DNA from: Nocardia ninae NBRC 108245
GTDB lineage: Bacteria > Actinomycetota > Actinomycetes > Mycobacteriales > Mycobacteriaceae
Length of the DNA stretch: 64,000 bases
Direction of reading: 5' to 3'
NCBI RefSeq assembly: GCF_007990755.1
Contig: NZ_BJXA01000004.1
Location: forward strand, 62,001 to 126,000
Part shown: one piece after another, positions 18,889 to 28,009 of the stretch
How positions within the stretch are numbered: the stretch's first letter is position 1
Layout: every line of letters starts with the position of its first letter
Position numbers and translations under genes: made by a program
Notes under the pieces: generated by a model
Seen by the model: only the letters and a program-made list of their open reading frames with translations
The model's database searches: none
Told to the model about the DNA's origin: nothing

Positions 18889-20757
18889 ATGCTCCTGACG
18901 ATCACCTGCACACCACCGGAGGACGCCGACTGGCCGGCGACCGACCTGGGGTTCTTGCTGCACAAGAACCCCGACCGGGTGCAGGCGTTCGAACAGTCCT
19001 ACGGCACAGCGCATGTCGTGTACCCCGAGGCGACCGCCGCCCGGTGCACGGTGGCACTGGTGCTGGAGATCGATCCGATCCGGCTGGTGCGCGGACGTTC
19101 GCGCGGGACACCGGATTTCAGTCTCGGCCAGTACGTCAACGATCGGCCGTACGCGGCGTCGTCGCTGCTGTCGGTCGCGATCGGGGCGGTGTTCCGCACC
19201 GCGCTGCACGGGCGCTGCACGCTGCGCCCGGAACTGGTGCAGACCGCGCTGCCGTTGCGCATCGAGCTGCCGACCGTACCGTGCCGAGGCGGCGCGGAGG
19301 TGGCGGAGCGGGTGTTCGCGCCGCTCGGCTGGGCGGTGACCGCCACTGCCCTGCCGTTGGATCCGGCGTTCCCGGAGTGGGGTGATTCGCACTACCTGCG
19401 GCTGCAGTTGTCCGGGACCGTGCGGTTGGCGGACGCGCTCTCACACCTGTACGTCTTGCTGCCTGTGCTGGATGGGGCGAAGCACTACTGGCTGGCCGCG
19501 GATGAGGTCGACAAGCTGATCCGGGCGGGTGGCGGATGGCTGGCCGAGCATCCGGAGCGTGGATGGATCACGCGACGTTATCTGGCGCGGCGGCAGTCGC
19601 TCGTACGGACGGCGTTGGCTCGGCTCGCCGAGTTGGACGAGGTGGAGCCGGAGTTGTTGGACGCGGTGGAGGAAGTGGACGACGCGGAGGAAGTCGGTTC
19701 CAGCGACCTTGCGGCGGGCGAGTCCGAACCCGGCTCCGCGCCAGCCCAAATGGCTGACGGCGATGGTGTTTCGGCCCAGGCACGGCCACCTTCGACCGAG
19801 ATCGACGCTGCGGGAATGGCCGTAGCCGACGCGAGCAAGCAAGTCGATATGTCAGCGTCCGATCTGCCCGGTGGTGGCGAAATCGTCACAGGAGACGGGG
19901 CGGACCTCGCCTCAACAGTGGCCGGTGCGCACGACACGACCGTGGCTGATCCGATCGACGTGGCCGTGGCCGGTGCAGCCGCCACCGACGAGGCCGGTGT
20001 GCCAGACATCGCAGCCCCTGTTGTGCCTGACATGGCAGCGACAGGCGGGTCAGACCTGGCAGCGCCTCGTGCGTCCGAACTGGCTGAAACTCCCCCGGGC
20101 ACAGTGTCGTTGGCAGTCACACGACGCGCTGCGGTGCGTGCCGCGCTGCACGAGGTCGGTGCTCGTCGAGTGCTCGACCTCGGTTGTGGCGAGGGCACGC
20201 TGCTGCGAGAGCTGTTGGCGGACAGAACATTCACCGAGATCGTCGGGGTGGACGTATCGATGCGGGCGCTGCATATCGCTGAACGCAAGTTGCGGCTCGA
20301 GCGCCTGCCAGAACCTGTGGCGCAGCGGCTGACCCTGCGGCAGGGCGCGCTCACCTACACCGACGCCCGGTTGCGCGGTTACGACGCCGCGGTGCTGATG
20401 GAGGTCATCGAGCACGTGGACCCGCCGCGTCTCGGTGCGCTGGAGCATGCGGTCTTCGCGGCGGCAGCGCCGAGGGCGGTGCTCGTCACGACGCCGAACG
20501 CGGAGGTCAATGTGCGCTTCGAGGGCTTGGCGGCCGGCGCTTTCCGGCATGCCGATCACCGGTTCGAGTGGACCCGTGCCGAATTCGCGGCGTGGGCCGA
20601 CGGTGTGGCGGCCCGGCACGGGTATTCCGTGCGATTCGTGCCGATCGGCGTGGTGGACGCGGAGTTCGGCGCGCCCACCCAAATGGCAGTATTCAGCAAG
20701 ATCGAATTCGACAACGCCACGGTAACCGTGGCTGCGGCCCGGGAAGGGGTGGCGTGA
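18889..20757 (+). CDS. hen1: 3'-terminal RNA ribose 2'-O-methyltransferase Hen1
   Basis: 622 residues. The N-terminal half (about 1-245) is the bacterial Hen1 domain that works with Pnkp; the C-terminal half (about 405-600) is the methyltransferase, with S-adenosylmethionine motif D-L-G-C-G-E-G and metal ligands E505, E508, H509 and H554 in E-V-I-E-H and F-R-H-A-D-H. It methylates the 2'-OH at the 3' end of cleaved RNA so that the sealed junction resists a second ribotoxin cut. Between the domains lies an acidic, Ala/Asp/Val-rich, low-complexity linker (about 250-400). Compared with roughly 465 residues for well-studied bacterial Hen1, this linker explains the extra length. The stop overlaps the pnkp start. 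Confidence 0.95.
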   Translation: MLLTITCTPPEDADWPATDLGFLLHKNPDRVQAFEQSYGTAHVVYPEATAARCTVALVLEIDPIRLVRGRSRGTPDFSLGQYVNDRPYAASSLLSVAIGAVFRTALHGRCTLRPELVQTALPLRIELPTVPCRGGAEVAERVFAPLGWAVTATALPLDPAFPEWGDSHYLRLQLSGTVRLADALSHLYVLLPVLDGAKHYWLAADEVDKLIRAGGGWLAEHPERGWITRRYLARRQSLVRTALARLAELDEVEPELLDAVEEVDDAEEVGSSDLAAGESEPGSAPAQMADGDGVSAQARPPSTEIDAAGMAVADASKQVDMSASDLPGGGEIVTGDGADLASTVAGAHDTTVADPIDVAVAGAAATDEAGVPDIAAPVVPDMAATGGSDLAAPRASELAETPPGTVSLAVTRRAAVRAALHEVGARRVLDLGCGEGTLLRELLADRTFTEIVGVDVSMRALHIAERKLRLERLPEPVAQRLTLRQGALTYTDARLRGYDAAVLMEVIEHVDPPRLGALEHAVFAAAAPRAVLVTTPNAEVNVRFEGLAAGAFRHADHRFEWTRAEFAAWADGVAARHGYSVRFVPIGVVDAEFGAPTQMAVFSKIEFDNATVTVAAAREGVA

Positions 20758-23372
20758 TGGCAGAGCTCTCGGTGCCCGAGCTGTCCCTCGTGGTGTTGGT
20801 CGGCAGCACCGGCTCGGGTAAATCCACCTTCGCGCGCAAGCACTTTCGGTCGACCGCGGTGGTGTCCTCCGACGCGTGCCGCGGCATCGTCAGCGATGAC
20901 GAGAACGATCAGTCGGCCACCGCAGAGGCGTTCGCGCTGCTGCACCACATCGCGGGCATCCGGTTGCGGCGTGGCCTGCGCACGGTGGTCGACGCGACCA
21001 ACGTGCAGGCCAAGTCGCGGCAGGAACTGATCGCGGTGGCCCGCGCGCACGACGTACTGCCGGTGGCGATCGTGCTCGACGTGCCGGATTCGGTGTGCCT
21101 GGAACGCAATTCGGCGCGCCCGGACCGCGCCTCGCTCGGCGCGCACGTGGTGGTCCGGCAGCAGCGCGAGTTGCGGCGCAGCCTGCGCGGACTGGAGCGT
21201 GAGGGCTTCCGCAAGGTGTACGTGCTGCGCGGGGTGGCCGAGATCGAGGCGGCGACCATCGTCGACGAGAAGGCGTGGAACGACAAGCGTGAGCTCACCG
21301 GGCCGTTCGATGTGATCGGTGACGTGCACGGCTGCCGCAGCGAACTGGAAACGCTGCTCGGCGAGCTCGGCTATGTCCTCGAACGCGACGACGCGGGCCG
21401 GGCGATCGGCGCGCGGCACCCGGCGGGGCGCACCGCGGTGTTCGTCGGCGATCTGGTCGATCGCGGGCCGGACACCCCGGGCGTGCTGCGGCTCGTCATG
21501 GGCATGGTGGCGGCCGGAACGGCGCTGTGCGTCACCGGCAATCACGAGAACAAGCTCGTCCGCGCCCTCGACGGCAAGCAGGTGCGGGTGGCACACGGTC
21601 TCGCCGAGTCGCTGGCCCAGCTCGACGGCGAGGACGAGGTCTTCCGCAAGGCGGCCCACGAATTCTGTCGTGGGCTGGTCAGCCACTATGTGCTCGACGG
21701 CGGCAAGCTCGTCGTCGCGCACGCGGGGCTGAAGGAAGAGTTCCACGGGCGGGCATCGGGGCGAGTGCGGTCCTTCGCCATGTACGGCGAAACCACCGGG
21801 GAGACAGATGAATACGGCCTGCCGGTGCGTTATCCGTGGGCCAACGACTATCGCGGCCGGGCCACCGTGCTGTACGGGCACACTCCGGTGCTGGACCTGC
21901 AGTGGGTGAACAACACGCTGTGCCTGGACACCGGCGTGGTGTTCGGCGGCAGGCTGTCCGCGTTGCGCTATCCGGAGCGGGAGCCGGTTTCGGTTGCGGC
22001 GGAGACTGTTTGGTACGAGCCGACGCGGCCGCTGGAGCCCACCACAGCTGCGCCCGACGCGGTCGTGTCGGCCGCCACCGGGGGCGTGGTGCACCGGGAT
22101 CCCGGTGTGCTCGACCTGGAAGATGTAATCGGCCGCCGCGTCGTGGAGACCCGTTATCACGGCCGGGTCGGCGTGCAGGAGGAAAACGCCTGCGCCGCAC
22201 TGGAAGTGATGAGCCGATTCGCGATCGACCCGCGCTGGCTGGTGTACCTGCCGCCGACCATGTCGCCGTGTGCGACCTCGGAGCTGCCGGGCTATCTGGA
22301 ACACCCTGCGGAGGCGTTCGCGTACTACCGCGCCGAAGGCGTCGACCGGCTGGTGTGCGAGGAGAAGCACATGGGGTCGCGGGCCGTGGTCCTGGTCGCC
22401 CGGTCGGCATCCGCCGCGCGGGACCGATTCGGCGTCGACGACGGCGGCACCGGCGTGATCTACACGCGCACCGGCCGGCCGTTCTTCGATGACCCGGTGC
22501 ACACCGAGACACTGCTCGCCCGCGTGCGCGCGGCCGCCGAAACCGCGGGGCTCTTCGATGAGCTGCGCAGCGAGTGGCTACTGCTCGATACCGAGCTCAT
22601 GCCGTGGTCGGCGAAGGCGATCGGCCTGCTGCGCAACCAGTACGCCGCCGTCGGCACGGCGGCCCGGGCGGCGCTCGGTGCCACCACCGAGGTGCTTTCG
22701 GCGGTGGCGGAACGCGGACTCGATGTCGCGGACCTGGCGGCACGCACAGGAGCGCGTAAGGACGATGCCGCGGCCTTCACCGACGCCTACGGCCGCTACT
22801 GCTGGCCGGTCGACGGCGTGGCCGGCCTGCGGCTCGCGCCGTTCCAGGTCCTCGCCGCCGAAGGATCGAATTACGCGGTGCGTGAGCATGATTGGCACCT
22901 TGCACTGATCGACCGGCTGGTCGCGGCCGACAGCGAGCTGTTCGCGCCGACCGGGCGGATGTTCGTCGATCTGACCGACGCGGACAGCGTGGCCGCCGCC
23001 ACCGATTGGTGGACCGAGCTGACCGCAGCAGGCGGCGAAGGCATGGTGGTCAAGCCGCGGCAAGCGCTGGTGCGCGGGGCCAAGAAGGCCGAGGGTGCCA
23101 AGGGCGACGGCAGGCTCGTCCAGCCCGGCGTGAAATGCCGTGGCCCCGAATACCTTCGGATCATCTACGGACCGGAGTACCTGCGCGAGCACAACCTGGT
23201 TCGGCTGCGCACGCGCGGCCTCGGCCGTAAACGCTCGATGGCGTTGCGCGAGTACGCACTCGGACTGGAGGCATTGGACCGGCTGGCCGTGGGCGAACCA
23301 CTATGGCGCGTGCACGAGGCCGTCTTCGCGGTGCTCGCACTGGAGTCCGAACCGGTGGATCCGCGCTTGTAA
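20757..23372 (+). CDS. pnkp: Polynucleotide kinase-phosphatase-ligase Pnkp (RNA repair)
   Basis: 871 residues, full length for the three-domain bacterial RNA repair enzyme. The order is a 5'-kinase with P-loop G-S-T-G-S-G-K-S-T near residue 13-21; a metallophosphoesterase that removes 2',3'-cyclic and 3' phosphates (D189 and H191 in G-D-V-H-G, D232 in G-D-L-V-D-R-G, N262-H263 in G-N-H-E); and a C-terminal adenylyltransferase with lysine K537 in E-K-H-M-G-S-R. Alone it heals ends and adenylates; with Hen1 it seals and methylates. The ATG overlaps the hen1 stop by one base (TGATG), so the two are coupled. Confidence 0.96.
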   Translation: MAELSVPELSLVVLVGSTGSGKSTFARKHFRSTAVVSSDACRGIVSDDENDQSATAEAFALLHHIAGIRLRRGLRTVVDATNVQAKSRQELIAVARAHDVLPVAIVLDVPDSVCLERNSARPDRASLGAHVVVRQQRELRRSLRGLEREGFRKVYVLRGVAEIEAATIVDEKAWNDKRELTGPFDVIGDVHGCRSELETLLGELGYVLERDDAGRAIGARHPAGRTAVFVGDLVDRGPDTPGVLRLVMGMVAAGTALCVTGNHENKLVRALDGKQVRVAHGLAESLAQLDGEDEVFRKAAHEFCRGLVSHYVLDGGKLVVAHAGLKEEFHGRASGRVRSFAMYGETTGETDEYGLPVRYPWANDYRGRATVLYGHTPVLDLQWVNNTLCLDTGVVFGGRLSALRYPEREPVSVAAETVWYEPTRPLEPTTAAPDAVVSAATGGVVHRDPGVLDLEDVIGRRVVETRYHGRVGVQEENACAALEVMSRFAIDPRWLVYLPPTMSPCATSELPGYLEHPAEAFAYYRAEGVDRLVCEEKHMGSRAVVLVARSASAARDRFGVDDGGTGVIYTRTGRPFFDDPVHTETLLARVRAAAETAGLFDELRSEWLLLDTELMPWSAKAIGLLRNQYAAVGTAARAALGATTEVLSAVAERGLDVADLAARTGARKDDAAAFTDAYGRYCWPVDGVAGLRLAPFQVLAAEGSNYAVREHDWHLALIDRLVAADSELFAPTGRMFVDLTDADSVAAATDWWTELTAAGGEGMVVKPRQALVRGAKKAEGAKGDGRLVQPGVKCRGPEYLRIIYGPEYLREHNLVRLRTRGLGRKRSMALREYALGLEALDRLAVGEPLWRVHEAVFAVLALESEPVDPRL

Positions 23373-23663
23373 GACGCCGTGGGCGAATCATGGACCGGGA
23401 CAGCTGGTAGTACGAATGCGCGCGGACGCCCCCGCCGCGCTGGGTGGTGTCAGCACTGTCCCCCCACACGGCAGACAGTCGTCATCGACAGCGCGGCGGC
23501 GATTGCGCGCGATCCATCGCTCGCCGGCGATGGTTGAAGCGCCGCCGAGTCGGGTAACCATCCTGTCGATGAGTCAGGATTCTGCCGCGGCATAGTTCCA
23601 CGCCGCGATCTCTTCTGAATGTGTTCGGCGACCTGTTCCCGCTACGCAGAAGGACGAAGATCC

Positions 23664-24065
23664 ATGGTGACTATTCGAAATTCCGTCCGCATCGCGACCG
23701 TCATCGGAGCCACCGCGCTGGCCATCGCCTCGGCCACTGCTGTGGCCGCAGCCGAGAACTCCATCGACGTCAGTGGTGTCGGGCCGGTCAATATCGGGGT
23801 CGACTATAGCTGTGAAGCCTCGGCCGGCGTGACCGCGATTCGGGCCATGGTGGGCGACCCGCAGGCCGACAGCCCCTCGGCCACCGGTACGCACACGGCG
23901 GTGACCTGCGACGGCAGCCGCCAAACCGCCGTTGTGCTGCTGACCGGAGCGAACGGCACGGACGCGCCGCTCTCGGCGGGGCAAACCGTCCAGGTTCGGG
24001 TTGCGCTGGTCGACAGCGCAGACACCGTCGTCACTGGTCAGGCCAAGGTGGTCTCGCTGGGCTAG
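23664..24065 (+). CDS. Small secreted protein, unknown function
   Basis: 133 residues, family not recognised. A signal peptide is clear: T-I-R-N-S-V-R, a hydrophobic A-T-V-I-G-A-T-A-L-A-I-A-S-A-T-A-V-A stretch, and cleavage near A-A-A-E at about residue 31. The mature part is short and beta-rich with two cysteines (C-E-A and V-T-C-D-G) that could form one disulfide. ATG at 23664 lies after AAGGACGAAG. The 290 bases before it hold no gene. Confidence 0.7.
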   Translation: MVTIRNSVRIATVIGATALAIASATAVAAAENSIDVSGVGPVNIGVDYSCEASAGVTAIRAMVGDPQADSPSATGTHTAVTCDGSRQTAVVLLTGANGTDAPLSAGQTVQVRVALVDSADTVVTGQAKVVSLG

Positions 24066-24131
24066 TCCGAACTCGGGCTCCAACTGTCCCAGACCCATTG
24101 CACGCGGTAACTGATACACGTTACCGTGGGT

Positions 24132-24151
24132 GTTAGCAAGCTGCTTGCAAC
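24132..24151. promoter_or_regulatory. Near-palindromic operator upstream of lipP
   Basis: GTTAGCAAGC (24132-24141) and GCTTGCAAC (24143-24151) form a near-perfect palindrome around one base, 48 bp before the lipP start. Just upstream, GTAAC (24108-24112) and GTTAC are a second short inverted pair. The dyad resembles TetR-family operators; the protein that binds it is not in view. Confidence 0.55.
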
Positions 24152-24198
24152 TGTTACCGCGGCGGCTTCGCAGGCGTACTGGACAAGGGAGTCTGACC

Positions 24199-25434
24199 AT
24201 GCCGTTAGCGAGTTCCGACAGCACGCCCAGCACCGGGCACATGCTCATCGACGACCGCTTCACCGCCGTGGCCGCGAAGTTCTTCGCGATGTTCCGGCGC
24301 AAGCGGCAGGGTGGTGGTGCCCTCTCGGTATACCTGCACGGCGAACCCGTGCTGGACATCTGGGCGGGCTGGGCGGACCGGGACCGGCGGTGGCGCGCCG
24401 ATACGATCGCGCTGTCGTACTCGACGGGCAAGGGCGTCGCCGCCACTATCGCGCACCGGCTGGCCGAGCGCGGCGTGCTCGACTTCGACGCACCGGTGGC
24501 GACGTACTGGCCGGAGTTCGCGGCAAATGGCAAGGAGGCCATCACCGTTCGCGACGTGCTCAACCATCGCGCGGGGCTGCAACGCACCCGAGGTCTGCTC
24601 GACGATCCGGCGGATCTGCTCGACCACGACGCCATGGCCGCCGCCATCGCCGCCTCCGCGCCGGATCCGTTGCGGCTGCGCGCATCCGGGTATCACGGGC
24701 TCACCTTCGGCACGATCGTCGCGGAGATCGCACAGCGGGCCACCGGGCGCGAGTTCCCCGAGCTGGTCCGAACCGAACTCGCGGAGCCCCTGGGCGACAA
24801 CGACTTCTACTTCGGCGTCCCGCAGCACCAGCGGCACCGGCTAGCCAAGCTGTCACCGCGCCTCGGCATCGCACGCGTGCCGTTCGACCGGATGATCGCC
24901 CCGTTCGCCTCGATGCGGGCAGTGCACTCGGCGCGCGGCGCGGTGTACGACGGGTGGGCGGACATGACGCTCGGCGACCAGCCCTACGATGCGATGATGC
25001 CTGGCTGGAACGGGGTTTTCACGGCTCGGGCGCTCGGCAAGATGTACGGCGCGATCGCCAACGACGGCATGATCGGTCATCGGCGCCTGCTGCGGCCGGA
25101 GACCACCCGGCTGATCGCGCAGATGCCGCCGAACGGGCGGTTCGACTACGTGCTCGGCGCCGCACCACATTTCGCGCTCGGGTATCACCGTGGCATCGTC
25201 GGCACCAGACTGACCCGGCAAGCATTGGGGCACTTCGGTATCGGCGGCTCCGGCGGCATCGCCATGCCCGCGCTCGGGCTTTCGGTCGCCTTTGTCACCA
25301 ATCACCTCGGCAACCACGCCATGTCACTGGGTGATGCGCGGCTGCCGGTGCTCGCCGCGCTCTCCCAGCGCGCCGCCAGAGGCGTGAAAGACACCAGCGG
25401 CCTGCCGGAGACCCTCGACGTCGCGGTCGGCTGA
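24199..25434 (+). CDS. lipP: Serine beta-lactamase-fold esterase (LipP/EstB type)
   Basis: 411 residues of the beta-lactamase-like esterase family (family VIII). The S-x-x-K catalytic pair lies in Y-S-T-G-K-G near residue 76, and the second motif contributes the tyrosine in S-G-Y-H-G-L-T near 165. The C-terminal G-H-F-G-I-G-G-S-G-G block near 350 lines the active site. Members hydrolyse short-chain esters and often beta-lactam analogues. No signal peptide is seen. ATG at 24199 sits after a GGGAG. The position in the tig-nei block matches M. tuberculosis lipP. It is convergent with the next gene, 4 bases away. Confidence 0.85.
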   Translation: MPLASSDSTPSTGHMLIDDRFTAVAAKFFAMFRRKRQGGGALSVYLHGEPVLDIWAGWADRDRRWRADTIALSYSTGKGVAATIAHRLAERGVLDFDAPVATYWPEFAANGKEAITVRDVLNHRAGLQRTRGLLDDPADLLDHDAMAAAIAASAPDPLRLRASGYHGLTFGTIVAEIAQRATGREFPELVRTELAEPLGDNDFYFGVPQHQRHRLAKLSPRLGIARVPFDRMIAPFASMRAVHSARGAVYDGWADMTLGDQPYDAMMPGWNGVFTARALGKMYGAIANDGMIGHRRLLRPETTRLIAQMPPNGRFDYVLGAAPHFALGYHRGIVGTRLTRQALGHFGIGGSGGIAMPALGLSVAFVTNHLGNHAMSLGDARLPVLAALSQRAARGVKDTSGLPETLDVAVG

Positions 25435-25438
25435 GACG

Positions 25439-25834
25439 TCAGCTCTCGCGTTTCAGCTTGCGCCAGCCGCCCGCGCGGTTGTTCGCGATGATCTGCTGGA
25501 ACATCGCGAGCAGCGGTGCGGCAGGGACCTTTTCGCCCTCGCGCACGGCGACGGTTCGGGCGGTCTTGTTGTCGTGGCCCGCGGTGATGATGCCGTCGGG
25601 GTCGGCGACAATGGCTCCGTCGTAGAGGAAGATATTGACGTGGGTCTTCGCCGCGAGCAGGGCACAGATATTGCCGTCGAGCACGAAGTACGGCTGCACG
25701 GTGCGCTTGATGGTCTCGACGACTTCCGGATCGGCGGCGTGCACCAACTCGCGCACCTCCCGGCAGATTGCTTGCTGCCAGTTGGGTAGCGCGTCGATAT
25801 AGGTGTCGACGCGCGGGTCGACCGCGTAGGACAT
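25439..25834 (-). CDS. DUF1801 domain protein
   Basis: 131 residues resembling the DUF1801/YdhG-like fold: V-D-T-Y-I-D-A-L-P near the start, V-V-E-T-I-K near residue 45, Y-F-V-L-D-G-N-I-C-A-L near 55, and the T-H-V-N-I-F-L-Y-D-G strand pair. The function of the family is not established. The start is taken at ATG 25834 (MSYAVDPRVDTY). The gene ends 4 bases from the lipP stop, so the two are convergent. Confidence 0.75.
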   Translation of the reverse strand: MSYAVDPRVDTYIDALPNWQQAICREVRELVHAADPEVVETIKRTVQPYFVLDGNICALLAAKTHVNIFLYDGAIVADPDGIITAGHDNKTARTVAVREGEKVPAAPLLAMFQQIIANNRAGGWRKLKRES

Positions 25835-25888
25835 GGGCCGATCCAAGCACAAATCCGGCGGTCCGATGACCGTTTCTCGCCAGCCTGA

Positions 25889-25904
25889 GTACGATCGACC
25901 GTAT
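25889..25904. promoter_or_regulatory. Candidate TetR operator at the tetR start codon
   Basis: GTACGATCGACCGTAT differs at two positions from the perfect palindrome ATACGGTCGACCGTAT found before the divergent-regulated MFS gene at 27978-27993. It overlaps the tetR start codon at 25903, which suggests autoregulation and a very short or absent leader. Confidence 0.65.
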
Positions 25905-26547
25905 GGAAAGTGGCCCCGACTCTGCGCTCCTCACCCGGCGTGAGCCGGCCGAGATCACCGATAAACGCCTGCTCCGCGGTGCGAAGACGCGGCAGACCGT
26001 GCTACGGCATGCGGTGGACATCGCCTCGATCGATGGGCTCGCGGGTTTGAGTTTCGGCAGGCTCGCCACCGACGCGGGGCTGAGCAAAGCGGGCATCCAG
26101 ACGCTGTTCAAGACCAAGGAAGCCTTGCAGCTGGCCGCCATCGACTACGCGCGCGACCTGTTCGTCGACGAGGTGATCGAACCGACCAGGTCAACACCGC
26201 ACGGTATCGCCCGGCTGCGAGCGCTGATCGAGAGCTGGCTGGCCTACGCCGAGACTCCCCTGTTCCCGGGCGGCTGCTTCTGGGTCGCGAACATGCCGGA
26301 GCAGGACAGCAGGCCGGGACCGTTGCGCGACGCACTCCTGCGGGACCGGCGGGCGTGGGTGCGCATCCTCGAGCGGGAGTTGCGCGAGGCGGTGCGCACG
26401 GGCGACATCGTCGAGGTCGACCCGGAACTCGCCGCCTATCAGATCGATGCGGTGCTGTGCGCCACCAACACCGCGCTGCGCGTGGGCGAGCAGGACGCCA
26501 TGAGCCGGGCTCGGCGCATCGTCGAGGGTTTCCTCACTTCGCCCTGA
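25903..26547 (+). CDS. TetR-family transcriptional regulator
   Basis: 214 residues. The N-terminal helix-turn-helix (T-R-Q-T-V-L-R-H-A-V-D-I-A, then L-S-F-G-R-L-A-T-D-A-G-L-S-K-A-G-I-Q-T-L-F, about 29-75) is typical TetR, although the usual F-x-x-K-E is F-K-T-K-E here. The C-terminal domain would bind an inducer. The ATG at 25903 lies within a candidate operator, so translation may be leaderless, which is common in actinomycetes. It ends convergently with the MFS pump gene, overlapping by 14 bases, and shares an operator sequence with that gene's promoter, so it most likely represses the pump. Confidence 0.88.
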   Translation: MESGPDSALLTRREPAEITDKRLLRGAKTRQTVLRHAVDIASIDGLAGLSFGRLATDAGLSKAGIQTLFKTKEALQLAAIDYARDLFVDEVIEPTRSTPHGIARLRALIESWLAYAETPLFPGGCFWVANMPEQDSRPGPLRDALLRDRRAWVRILERELREAVRTGDIVEVDPELAAYQIDAVLCATNTALRVGEQDAMSRARRIVEGFLTSP

Positions 26548-27967
26548 CCGCAGGCAGTTGACGTACCAGCACCGAAATAACAATGGCGACAGCGAAATTC
26601 GCGATCGAAGACATCATGAAGGCGTGCCCCGACACAGCGGCGCCGGTGTCCGCGCCGGGTTGGAACGCGGCGAAGAAGACCGCGCCGATCACCGCGACGC
26701 CCAGCGCGCCACCAATCTGCTGGGCAGTCGACAGCGCCCCCGACGCCATGCCGACAGCCGCCGGGCCGACCCCGGACAGCACCGTGTTGAGCAGCGGCGT
26801 GATGAGCAGACCACCACCGGCGCATTGCAGCACGATAGTCGCAATCACCAGCGCCACAGGGAATCCCGAGCTCGACAGCAGCACCACCACGGTGCACAGA
26901 TAACCGACCACCATCAAGATCGACCCGAGTTCCAATACGCGCCGACCATATTTCGGCACGACGCGGCTCGCGACCATGCCGAAGACGAAGAACGCCGCCG
27001 CACCGGGCGCGTACACCAGACCCGCGCGGAGGGCGGACATGCCGAGGCCCTCCTGTAGCGAAATCGACAGCGCCAGATAGTAAGACGTGAGCAGCGCATA
27101 CACGCACAGCACGAGCAGGATGCCCACCGTGAACGAGCGCTGAGCGAACAGAGCGAGATCTACCAGCGGGTCGCCACCCGCCTCGGCGACGCGCCGTTCG
27201 ATCACGGCGAACAGCACGAACGCGGCCGCGCTCGCCACGAAGCAGGCCCAGGTCCACCACGGCCAGCCCGCCTCGCGCCCTTGAATGAGCGGGAAGGTGA
27301 GCAGGAACAGCGCGGTACTCAATGCGAGTACGCCAGGAAGGTCCAGCCTGCGCGCCCCCGCCACGCGTGATTCCGGCACGAATTTCGCGGCGAGCAGGAT
27401 CATCGCCACCCCGATCGGCACGTTCACCCAGAACACCGCGCGCCACTGCGCACCGAACAGATCCGCGCTGATCAGCAACCCGCCGATGAGCTGGCCGCCG
27501 ATGCTGGCCATACCGATCACCACACCCAGCACGCCGAAGACCTGATGCCTGCCGCGTTCCGGCACCAGCACAGCGATCATCGCGAAGACCTGCGGAACCA
27601 GCAGCGCGGCACCGAGCCCCTGCACGACCCGCGCCGCGATCAACGTGCCAGGGCCCGGCGCGGCGGCACACACGATCGAGGACAGCGTGAACACCGCCGC
27701 GCCGAGCAGGAAGATCCGTTTGCGCCCATACATATCGGCGATGCGGCCGCCGGTGATCATCAGGACCGCGTAGCTCAGCTGGTAACCCGCCAGGATCCAC
27801 TGGAGTTGCCCCTCGGTGGCACCGAGATCCGCGCGGATCGCGGGGCCGGCCACCACCACGATGTACGCGTCGAGGATGGCCATGAACATGCCGACCATGA
27901 CCACCGACACCGCGGTCCACGGCACAACGGCCGGGCTGGTGCCGACAGATGGTTTCAACTCCGTCAT
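26534..27967 (-). CDS. MFS drug efflux transporter, DHA2 (14-TM) type
   Basis: 477 residues with about 14 hydrophobic segments, matching the EmrB/QacA drug:H+ antiporter family. The cytoplasmic loop motif G-R-I-A-D-M-Y-G-R-K-R (about residues 74-84) is the A motif, and the antiporter motif C appears in the G-x-x-x-G-P-x-x-G-G-like segment of helix 5. It likely expels an organic compound. ATG at 27967 lies directly below a perfect 16-bp palindrome that matches the one at tetR. The 3' end overlaps tetR by 14 bases on the opposite strand. Confidence 0.9.
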   Translation of the reverse strand: MTELKPSVGTSPAVVPWTAVSVVMVGMFMAILDAYIVVVAGPAIRADLGATEGQLQWILAGYQLSYAVLMITGGRIADMYGRKRIFLLGAAVFTLSSIVCAAAPGPGTLIAARVVQGLGAALLVPQVFAMIAVLVPERGRHQVFGVLGVVIGMASIGGQLIGGLLISADLFGAQWRAVFWVNVPIGVAMILLAAKFVPESRVAGARRLDLPGVLALSTALFLLTFPLIQGREAGWPWWTWACFVASAAAFVLFAVIERRVAEAGGDPLVDLALFAQRSFTVGILLVLCVYALLTSYYLALSISLQEGLGMSALRAGLVYAPGAAAFFVFGMVASRVVPKYGRRVLELGSILMVVGYLCTVVVLLSSSGFPVALVIATIVLQCAGGGLLITPLLNTVLSGVGPAAVGMASGALSTAQQIGGALGVAVIGAVFFAAFQPGADTGAAVSGHAFMMSSIANFAVAIVISVLVRQLPAVRAK

Positions 27968-27977
27968 GCTGGGAACA

Positions 27978-27993
27978 ATACGGTCGACCGTAT
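27978..27993. promoter_or_regulatory. Perfect 16-bp palindrome before the MFS gene
   Basis: ATACGGTCGACCGTAT is a perfect palindrome, 10 bases upstream of the MFS start codon at 27967. Its core recurs with two changes at the tetR start (25889-25904). Position over the promoter or leader fits TetR repression. Confidence 0.75.
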
Positions 27994-28009
27994 GTTTATT
28001 GCAACGGCC

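Noticed and set aside
20556-22502. A 648-residue open frame on the minus strand
   Set aside because: Antisense to hen1 and pnkp.
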